In this document: piece after piece, positions 27,701 through 34,963 of the stretch
Numbering within the stretch: the first letter of the stretch is position 1
How the letters are laid out: each line of letters opens with the position of its first letter
Assembly (NCBI RefSeq): GCF_014200595.1
Contig: NZ_JACHCG010000003.1
Coordinates: 124,001-188,000 of the forward strand
DNA length: 64,000 bases
Direction: 5' to 3'
Source of the DNA: Pedobacter cryoconitis
GTDB lineage: Bacteria; Bacteroidota; Bacteroidia; Sphingobacteriales; Sphingobacteriaceae
The notes under the pieces: model-generated
Told to the model about the DNA's origin: nothing
What the model saw: only the letters and a program-made list of their open reading frames with translations
The model's database searches: none
Position numbers and translations under genes: made by a program

Positions 27701-30700
27701 GTTACTGTTACCGGAGGCACATTATAGGTTGCTCCTGTAAATACTGCATTGGTTAATGCGGCATCGGTATACCAGGTAAATACTGGATTAGTCAATGTGC
27801 TGGTGGCTGTTAATACAGCACCTGAACCTACGCAAACAGAATTTTCTGCACCGGTAACGGTGATATCATCAGCGGTAGCAGGTGGATTAATAGTAATGGC
27901 AACCGGAGTTCTTGCCGAGGTATTTCCACAAGTGTTACCGTTTGAGGCTTCTACATAATAAGTGGTAGTTCCTGCTGCCAGACTCGACGGTGTAATAAAG
28001 GTATTTGTATTTGAGGCAATCAGGTTTCCTCCGGTTAATGCATCGTACCAGTTAAAAGTCACACCCGTAACCGGATCTACTCTTAAAGTAACAGGAGTAT
28101 TCAGACAAGTTGTTGCCGGATTTCCTGTTGCTGGTACCGCAGGCGCAGCCGAACCAGTAATGATAGCTGTGACTGTTGTTTTCACTAATCCCGGACAAGT
28201 ACCACGGGTTGCGTTTACAGTATAGGTATAAGTTCCGGCAGTCAGCGTTGTTGGTGTACTAAAAGTTGCAGTGTTACTCACTACAGCACCTGCGCTATCG
28301 TACCAGGTATAAGTTACTCCCGTTACAGGATTGCTCACTGCAAATGTTGCAGCGTTGCCTTCGCATGCTGAAACACTAGTTGCAACAACTGTTGGAGGCG
28401 CTATAATCCGCTGTGCGTAATTCAGGTTGATAGAGGTCAGCAGACCTGCTGCTCCGGATTTAAGTTTCACTTCGATGGCATCGAAAGTAGTGCCCGGAGT
28501 AAATTGAACAACAAAGTTTTTATTAGCAGTAACGACATTCAGATTAAGTTGCGGATCAGTAATGTTCTTTTCATCATTATTACTTATTCCATTTTTATAA
28601 GTCGTTACGGTAATATTATTAGCAAGCCCCATGGTAAGCAATGCCCCTGTTTGAGTAAGGCTCACTTTAACCTGATCACCAGGAGTTGAAAGTCCTGCAA
28701 AACCTACGCGCTGACTTACATAACTATTCGCTAAGCCAACCGGGATAAAGAGTGAAGAACTTGTGGTAGAATCGTTGTCTAAAGCAAAAGCAGGATTTGA
28801 AACACCTGCGAATAAAGCAGGTCCATTTACTGTGTTGCCCAGATCAACTGTTGCCCCTTCACAAGGAACTGTTCCTGGATTTGATGGCGTATTATTTACA
28901 GTAACCACAACCGAAGCGGCAGCCGACACACAAGTTCCTGCTGTACCTTCTGCGGTTACATAGAAAGTAGTAGTTGCAGTAAGCGGGTTAGTTGCAAACA
29001 TTCCGTTTGCACCATTGGTCAAAGTTGACAATTCTGGTGTGCCTGGCGTAACAGCCGGATCAGCACCATACCAGTGATAGGTTAAGCCGGTAGTTGATGA
29101 GTTTGCGATCAGCACTGCTTTCTCACCAGAGTTAATAGTGACTGCTGCCGGAGTAAGTACCGGTGGAGTTAAGCTGCCAACAGTTACTGCTATTGCTGCT
29201 TTTGCAGAGGTAGTACCGCATGCATTAACAGCTTCTACTTCATAAGTTACATCTGCGGTAACCACATCAGTAAATGTTGCAGTAGTCTGCCCTGGAACCA
29301 ATACACCAGCTTTATACCAGTTATAGGTTACACCTGCCTGAGGGTTTTGTACTTTGATTTGTATACTTGATCCTGCACAGGTACTCTGTGATGGAGCAAG
29401 TAATAAAGGAGTAGAAGGTGCAGGGCTAACTGTCACATTCACCTGAGTTCTTGAACTTCCGCAGCCCCCTCTTGATGCTTCTACAAAGAATTTAGTATCC
29501 GCAGTAATCGCTGGTGTGATAAAAGTAGCCCCGTCATTACCTAAGTAAGTTCCGGCGGCGTCGTACCATTTATAGATAATACCCGGCAGCGGAGCTGGCA
29601 CAGATAAAGTTGCTGTTCCATTTAAACATGCAGTTACATCAGCCGAAGCAACAACTGGTGCAGTTGCTGTTCTTTTAGCATAGTTAAAGTTAATAGAGGT
29701 TAAAGCGCCCAGAAGACCTGAATTCAATTTAACTTCTACCCCGTCAAACTGAGCTGCCGGAACAAATGTAAGCAGGGCCAGATTGCCACCACTTAATAAT
29801 TTAAGGTTTATAATCGGATTGTTAATCGCAACGCCATCATTGTTGCTGGTATTGCCCTGGTAAGTAGTTACAGTTATACTTGGAACAAGCGCAAGTGACA
29901 ATAGCTGACCCGGTGAATTTAACAATACACGTACTGTATCACCTACGTTAGACAGACCTGTGAAAATCGCTTTTTGATAAACATTTGAGCCTATACCTAC
30001 TGGTATTGCTAAGGTTGATCCTGTTTGCTGATCTCCGTCAATTGCTAATTCCGGATTATCTACCCTGGCTAATATAGAAACTAAACCTCCAACGCCATTG
30101 GTCTGACTGGCTGGTCCTTCACAACCTACTGGTATAGGTGTTCCGGTTGGCACTACTGTGATCGTTTGTTGTACTCTGATAGAAGAGGCACAACCGGTCA
30201 CTGTAGAAACCGCATCCAGATAGAAAGTAGTAGTTGCGGTAAGTGGTGGGGTTAAATAAGTTGCTCCGGTAAATACGGGAGTAGTTGCAGCAGCATCTGT
30301 GTACCAGTTAAAGGTAACGTTGTTTTCTGTTGAGGTTCCTGTCAGGCTTACACGCTGACCTTGTGCTACTGTAGTCATTGCAGTAGTAATCAGTGGTGTA
30401 ACCGGGCGGGCATTAACAGTAACATTTGCTGCAGTACGGGTTGCTGAAACGCAGCTTCCATTGGTAGCTTCTACGTAATAAGTTGTATTGACAGTTAATG
30501 CAGGTGTTGTGAAAACCGGACCTGTAAACAAGGCTGTTCCACCTGTAGCATCCGCATACCATTTATAAGTAATTCCAGCTACCGGGCTGTCTACGGATAA
30601 GGTGGCTGGTAAACCTGCACAAACCGGAACTACTGTGGCCAGAACCGGAGGCGTAAGCCCTGTGGTTACCGTAACAGTGACCGGAAGACGGGTGGCATTC

Positions 30701-33700
30701 GCACAACCATTTTTACTTACCTGTAAGTAGTAAACTGTAGTTGCTGTTAGCGCTGGTGTGGTAAAAATATTGTCGGTCGATAAGATTGTACCTCCGGTTG
30801 CCGCACTATACCAGGCAATGGTTGTGCCGGTTATTGGTGCAACTTGTAAAGTCGCTGTTGAGCCCGAGCAAATAGTTTGATTTCCTGTAACTATAGTTGG
30901 GTTTGGAGCCACAACATCTGCCCCATAAATATATACATTGATCAATGCGGATAACACTGCATTCACTTTAACTTCTACTCTGTCATAAACACCACCTGTT
31001 GCAACAGTAACATTAAATCTGTTTCCTCCTAATAAATTGAGATGAATCAAAGATGAGTTTAGCGGATAGCTGCTTACAACAGTAGCTCCATTCATCACAT
31101 TAATGGTAGTTCCACCAAGTACAGATAAGTCTAACAGACCTGATGGTATTTCCAGATCAAGACGAACACTATCTGTTGCTACGCCAGGATTCTGAAAAAT
31201 CAGACGCTGATATCCTGTAGTTCCGATACCTGCTGGCAGAGATATCCTGGTATAGTTGGTCAGGTCAGCATCTGTAGAATTGGCTGGATCAAAGATCGCA
31301 CAGGCCACACAAAGTAAGCCACCTGTAATTCCGCTTTCTTGTTTGGTTGCCGCATAACAGTTTGGATTAACTGTTCCGTTAATCACACTAACCACTACAG
31401 GAACTCTGACTGCACTGGTACAACCAAAACTATTCGAGGTTCCAACATAGTAAGTAGCATTTGCATTCAGCACTGGTGTAGTAAAAGTCCCACCAGAAAA
31501 CAGTTCAATACCACCTGTCGCTGCTACATACCATTTGATAGTTGAACCAGAAGTAGCGGTAGCCTGAAGAGTTGCTGTCTGGCCGGCACTGATTGTTACA
31601 CTATTAATCACAACAGCTGGTGCATCTGGCGCAGGGTTTACCGTTACATTAACCGGAATACGTGCACTTACCGCTGATCCCGAAACTGCTTCTGCATAAT
31701 AAGTGGTAGTCACTGTTAGTGCAGGCGTAGTAAATGTGGTTCCGGTACCGAGTGGGGTATTCCCGGTAGAAGAATAGAAATTATAAGTTACCCCGGCAGT
31801 AACATTATCAACTGTTAAAGTTGCTGAGTTACCACTACAAACAGTAGTACCAGCTACAACAGGTGCATCAACAGTAATATTCAATGCATAATCTGTACTG
31901 GTCGTATTCCCTGCATTATCAGTAACTTTCATCGTAATGGTATAATTACCACCAGCAGTTGGAGTTCCTGAAATTACCCGGGTTGCAGCGTTGAAGCTTA
32001 AACCAGCTGGTAATTGATTTGCCGCAATGCTATATGTATAAGGACCTGTACCACCTGTTACTGCTGGCAAACTTGGAGAGGTATAACCAGTACCTACTTT
32101 ACCATTTGCTAAAGTAGCGGTTGGTAGTGTAAGTGCACCGGCAACCTTTAAAGTATAAGGAACAGTGATCGTATTGTTTGCTGCATCGGTTACTTTGATT
32201 GAAAGTGTGAAAGTACCGGATTGCGCAGGTGTTCCTGAAACAGTTTTAGTTAAAGGATCAAAAGTCAGTCCCGGAGGCAGGTTCAAACCTGCATAGGTAT
32301 AAGGACCGGTTCCACCAGTGGCGTCTGGAATCGTCTGGGTTGGATAAACTACATTCACCTCTCCGTCAGGAAATACAACATTACCTAATGCCAGCGCATC
32401 TCTAACGGTAATGGTATAGTTCAGGGTAGCGGTATTGTTTTCATTATCGGTTACAGTGACCGGGAAAGTGAAAGTACCCGTTTGTGTTGGTGTACCTGTA
32501 ATTGCCCTGGTTACCGGATCAAAACTTAATCCAGGCGGCACGCCTGTCGCACTATAAGTAAAGACACCGCTTCCGCCTGTTGCTGAAGGTATAATCTGAG
32601 GAGCATAAGGCAGCCCTTTTGTACCGTCCGATAAAGTAGAAGCTGTAAGTACCAGCGGACTTCTAACTATAATCGTATAGGTAGTAGTCACGACATTTCC
32701 ATCTGCATCAGTAACAGTTACCGGAATAGCATAGGTACCCGCAGTTGAAGGTGTTCCTGTTAACAATCCGGTTGCCGGATTTAAAGTAATCCCCGGAGGC
32801 AGATTGCTTGCAACATAAGTATAAGGTGTGCTGCCTCCTGTTGGAGTCGGCAATTGCGTATCCGGATAAACCTTATTGACCGTACCATTTGGCAAAGTTG
32901 CCGCTGGTAAAGTTAAAGTGCCTGTGATAGTTAACGTATGAATTGCAGTGGCTTTACATCCGCTGGCATCGGTTGCGATCAAACTAAAAGTTGTCGCTGC
33001 CGCTGCCGCAGTAGGTGTTCCACTGATCAAACCTGCCGAGGTCATGGTTAAACCCGAAGGCAATGCGCTCCCCTGGGCAATTGCATAAGTATATGGAGCT
33101 GTTCCGCTGGTTGCAGGGCCAACTTGTTTCGTATAGGCTTTACCAACTGTTCCATTGCTGAGTGGAGTTGCAGTAAACAGCAATGTTGGTTTAACAGTGA
33201 CAACTACACTATCCAGATCAGATTCTGCAATACATCCTGTTTTCTGAGCAGCTACATAGTAGGTATAAACTCCGGCTGCCAGGCCAGTTTCTGTAAGGAC
33301 ATTAGCCGTTACCCCTGTAGCAGCTGTTCTTGGACCATTAGGGCCAACTTTTTTGTAGAAATTATAAGTATAACCAGCATTAGGACTTTGAGGGGTTAAA
33401 GTTAATGTACTACCTCCACATAGCGTTTGTGCATTGCCGGTTACACCGTCAAATAATGGTTTGGGTACTGTACGTTGCGCTTCGTGAATATTTAAACCTC
33501 CGGCAAGCAGGTTTCCGCCTACGGCCAGACCATTATCCAGTGTAACTTTTATCCTGTCAAATGGCGCACCCGGTGTAAAAAATACTGGAACCTGGGTATT
33601 ATTTGTAAATAAGCCGAGTAAATCAAGATTAATTAATGTACCGAGTGAATTCAGATTTCCGACCGCCGTGTTCCCATTATAGGCTTGTACAGTAATCGTT

Positions 33701-34629
33701 TTCAGTACGTTCAAAGTGAGTACAGAGCCACCCTGTGAAAAGACGACCTTGGCCACATCGGTTGCAGAAGAAAGTCCGTTTAAATAAATAGTCTGAGAAA
33801 CTGATGAGCCTAAAGTCACTACTCCTGCCTGAAGTTGTGAAAAAGTATTCAAGTTACCATCAATAGCATTCTGAGGATTAGAAACCAGGCTGGTTAAAGA
33901 AACATTCAGGCCTGTGGCTGCTACACTCGTAAAGATAGAAGAACTGCAATTATCAGCATCGTAATTAAATGCCGGATATACATTCATATTAATTGAACTT
34001 CCAAGACTGATTGAAAGTGCGTTACTCCGTACTCTTAAACGAATCCGGAGTGAATTGTAAGCAACAGATGAAGTAACTGCAAAATAAGTTTTTCCATTAA
34101 CATCAGTTACAACCGTAGCTGAAACATTAGTAGCAGGTATAACCGTACCATCACTGCCAGCGGTTGCGCCAGTATAAGCATCAATTTGCACGATCCTTTT
34201 GGAGAACAGACCGGTTAGATCTCCAACAATTCCCAGCAAATCAAGGTTTAAACCATTATTGGTAGGCTGGTCAAAACGAATATAAGTAGTTTTTCCAGCA
34301 ATCAGCGGGCTGCCATATTTAAGCTGAATATACGCCTCCCCTTCATACCCTAATCCGAGTAAGCTGAAATATCTGGCATTCAGTGTGGCCGGAGCTCCTG
34401 GTGGTTGCAAAATTGCATTTCCAGGATTATCGATCGATGCCACATTACCAGGATTGGAATTCGGATTATCCGATCCAATGTTATAGCTGGCAATTCCTGT
34501 AGAAGGAGTTACAGTAGCGTAATTTTTAGTTTGTGCATACGATCGTGTACCGAATAGCGTTATAGCTAGTATACTAACGAGAAGACAGAGGTATTTTTTT
34601 AAAATTCGGGGAGTAGAAGTATATTTCAT
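24703..34629 (-). CDS. Giant multidomain adhesin with T9SS type B C-terminal domain
   Basis: A 3308-residue secreted surface protein. The signal peptide ends at TRSYAQ (about 33). Four related discoidin-like modules lie near residues 235-400, 1095-1260, 1500-1670 and 1920-2090; each carries a 'NP-A-D-D-T/N' core such as NPELAIDGDQQTGS. Nine putative-Ig (He_PIG) repeats with the pattern GTxPYTY then LPxGL occur as five near 490-920, two near 2525-2690 and two near 2880-3045. About twenty Ig-like repeats with the pattern 'xYNWY...TTYYVEA' fill the rest. An FN3-like domain (about 3125-3205) precedes the gliding-motility-associated type B sorting domain (about 3220-3308: FIPNTFTPNGDGKNDVFYV and MRIYNQWGQFIF). 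It is a SprB-like adhesin by architecture; a motility role is unproven. The operon continues with PorP/SprF-like and PorE-like genes. Confidence 0.93.
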   Translation of the reverse strand: MKYTSTPRILKKYLCLLVSILAITLFGTRSYAQTKNYATVTPSTGIASYNIGSDNPNSNPGNVASIDNPGNAILQPPGAPATLNARYFSLLGLGYEGEAYIQLKYGSPLIAGKTTYIRFDQPTNNGLNLDLLGIVGDLTGLFSKRIVQIDAYTGATAGSDGTVIPATNVSATVVTDVNGKTYFAVTSSVAYNSLRIRLRVRSNALSISLGSSINMNVYPAFNYDADNCSSSIFTSVAATGLNVSLTSLVSNPQNAIDGNLNTFSQLQAGVVTLGSSVSQTIYLNGLSSATDVAKVVFSQGGSVLTLNVLKTITVQAYNGNTAVGNLNSLGTLINLDLLGLFTNNTQVPVFFTPGAPFDRIKVTLDNGLAVGGNLLAGGLNIHEAQRTVPKPLFDGVTGNAQTLCGGSTLTLTPQSPNAGYTYNFYKKVGPNGPRTAATGVTANVLTETGLAAGVYTYYVAAQKTGCIAESDLDSVVVTVKPTLLFTATPLSNGTVGKAYTKQVGPATSGTAPYTYAIAQGSALPSGLTMTSAGLISGTPTAAAAATTFSLIATDASGCKATAIHTLTITGTLTLPAATLPNGTVNKVYPDTQLPTPTGGSTPYTYVASNLPPGITLNPATGLLTGTPSTAGTYAIPVTVTDADGNVVTTTYTIIVRSPLVLTASTLSDGTKGLPYAPQIIPSATGGSGVFTYSATGVPPGLSFDPVTRAITGTPTQTGTFTFPVTVTDNENNTATLNYTITVRDALALGNVVFPDGEVNVVYPTQTIPDATGGTGPYTYAGLNLPPGLTFDPLTKTVSGTPAQSGTFTLSIKVTDAANNTITVPYTLKVAGALTLPTATLANGKVGTGYTSPSLPAVTGGTGPYTYSIAANQLPAGLSFNAATRVISGTPTAGGNYTITMKVTDNAGNTTSTDYALNITVDAPVVAGTTVCSGNSATLTVDNVTAGVTYNFYSSTGNTPLGTGTTFTTPALTVTTTYYAEAVSGSAVSARIPVNVTVNPAPDAPAVVINSVTISAGQTATLQATATSGSTIKWYVAATGGIELFSGGTFTTPVLNANATYYVGTSNSFGCTSAVRVPVVVSVINGTVNPNCYAATKQESGITGGLLCVACAIFDPANSTDADLTNYTRISLPAGIGTTGYQRLIFQNPGVATDSVRLDLEIPSGLLDLSVLGGTTINVMNGATVVSSYPLNSSLIHLNLLGGNRFNVTVATGGVYDRVEVKVNAVLSALINVYIYGADVVAPNPTIVTGNQTICSGSTATLQVAPITGTTIAWYSAATGGTILSTDNIFTTPALTATTVYYLQVSKNGCANATRLPVTVTVTTGLTPPVLATVVPVCAGLPATLSVDSPVAGITYKWYADATGGTALFTGPVFTTPALTVNTTYYVEATNGSCVSATRTAANVTVNARPVTPLITTAMTTVAQGQRVSLTGTSTENNVTFNWYTDAAATTPVFTGATYLTPPLTATTTFYLDAVSTVTGCASSIRVQQTITVVPTGTPIPVGCEGPASQTNGVGGLVSILARVDNPELAIDGDQQTGSTLAIPVGIGSNVYQKAIFTGLSNVGDTVRVLLNSPGQLLSLALVPSITVTTYQGNTSNNDGVAINNPIINLKLLSGGNLALLTFVPAAQFDGVEVKLNSGLLGALTSINFNYAKRTATAPVVASADVTACLNGTATLSVPAPLPGIIYKWYDAAGTYLGNDGATFITPAITADTKFFVEASRGGCGSSRTQVNVTVSPAPSTPLLLAPSQSTCAGSSIQIKVQNPQAGVTYNWYKAGVLVPGQTTATFTDVVTADVTYEVEAVNACGTTSAKAAIAVTVGSLTPPVLTPAAVTINSGEKAVLIANSSTTGLTYHWYGADPAVTPGTPELSTLTNGANGMFATNPLTATTTFYVTAEGTAGTCVSAAASVVVTVNNTPSNPGTVPCEGATVDLGNTVNGPALFAGVSNPAFALDNDSTTSSSLFIPVGLANSYVSQRVGFAGLSTPGDQVKVSLTQTGALLTMGLANNITVTTYKNGISNNDEKNITDPQLNLNVVTANKNFVVQFTPGTTFDAIEVKLKSGAAGLLTSINLNYAQRIIAPPTVVATSVSACEGNAATFAVSNPVTGVTYTWYDSAGAVVSNTATFSTPTTLTAGTYTYTVNATRGTCPGLVKTTVTAIITGSAAPAVPATGNPATTCLNTPVTLRVDPVTGVTFNWYDALTGGNLIASNTNTFITPSSLAAGTTTYYVEASNGNTCGNTSARTPVAITINPPATADDITVTGAENSVCVGSGAVLTATSTLTNPVFTWYTDAALTNAVFTGATYNVPPVTVTTNYYVTVKADNKCANTAGTAKVVTLTVNPPATAADITVTGIPVSTCAGTQVTLTATSTTVTNPVFIWYKDAALTMVAQTGPTFVATASSTNTLYYVTVQGTNKCKNAAADAKIVTLIVNPPATASDISVNGIPAIICSGSGTTLTASSLTVVNPVFTWYTDATLMNAVFTGDVFNVPALATTKTYYVTVNGLNKCPNLPGQALAVTLNVNAPLNFTGKALSDGSTINPYSVQIDPATGGTAPYTYALAPGSALPAGLSLSSTGLISGTPTTAGNYTFSINASDSKGCSAQGIFTLNIGTTAVLSLPAATLPDGQVGTAYPVQTLPAAIGGTSPYTYVTTGLPPGLNFDQATRNITGTPTIGGMFTITMTVTDASNRNASANYSLNVTVPAPVVADGSNCGGGRVTLVVTNAVPAITYNWFADATARIPIFTGTSFQTPAITTNTIYYVEGLAGITSTRVAVNVNLKTPASSADITITGVPSVVCGGSGASLTASSTTVSNPTFKWYTDAALTNSVFTGAVFNTPVLTANTTYYVTVQGPNTCESSPATAKAVVLTVNPALIYNGATLAGASTSTTYSAQVGSATGGTPGYTYSLESGSTLPAGLSLSSAGLLTGTPTTAGSYAFAVTATDSKGCTAVAAFVLGVGSSTQMTLPPATLPDGQVGSSYTPQTLPAVVGGTAPFSYVATGLPPGLNFDPATRVISGKPTLGGSFSVVVTVTDGNGLTATNTYTVNVTVPASAVGDAVSCGGSPVTLTVTNALTGVTYNWYNTPTGGSVLFTGPAFTTPAITATTVFYVEAISGTATSGRIAVNVTVAAALSSPVVVVKSSTLSSITFSWNDVPGATSYEVSMDGGTTWTNPSSGAAGTTHLISGLPANTSVKLMVRAKGSTTCQTSAAGSVTGTATDGTVPNDVFIPNTFTPNGDGKNDVFYVYGNAIAKMRMRIYNQWGQFIFESLQPQVGWDGSYRGQIQPNGVYVYYVELTLTDGSTDKRKGTVTILR

Positions 34630-34963
34630 ACCGGCAGTTTTAGAGGTTAACTTTAATACTTTCTGACAATTTTAAGTAAAGGGAACCTCTAATCTTGTGT
34701 TCAAATCATTCATTTAAGCCGATCAAAATGAACGGCTCATTCCATTCATTTTGTTCAATTTTTCGTTTCTAATTCAGAAAATTGCAAGCATCCGCTTTTA
34801 AACGCATTCTAAAAGCATTTATCTGCTTAAAGGATAATTTGTTGCTTTTTTTATTTAAATCCTTTCTGTTCATTTATCACGTATATGTGTATATTCGATT
34901 ACTATTGGTGTCTAACTAGCTTTTTAACTAAACTCGAATAATACAATAGAAAAAAACGGATCT
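34630..34963. other. 334-bp divergent promoter region between adhesin operon and HTH-NACHT gene
   Basis: No gene is seen. It must contain both divergent promoters but has no exact TAnnTTTG for either gene; the best near-match for the plus gene is TATATTCG near 34890. It holds a spaced inverted repeat (34724-34753) and a 7-bp inverted pair AGAGGTT/AACCTCT near the adhesin start. Confidence 0.5.
34724..34753. promoter_or_regulatory. Spaced inverted repeat CAAAATGAA-N12-TTCATTTTG
   Basis: Two perfect 9-bp arms are separated by 12 bp, so arm centres are 21 bp (two helical turns) apart. It lies in the shared upstream region of the adhesin operon and the HTH-containing STAND protein. Use as an operator is inferred from geometry only. 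Confidence 0.4.

Noticed and set aside
27152..28225. Plus-strand open frames opposite the adhesin gene
   Set aside because: They mirror the repetitive adhesin sequence on the other strand and show no independent family features.
24703..34629. A CRISPR array or DNA satellite in the repeat-rich adhesin gene
   Set aside because: The repetition is at protein-domain level with diverged DNA and lies in one continuous reading frame.
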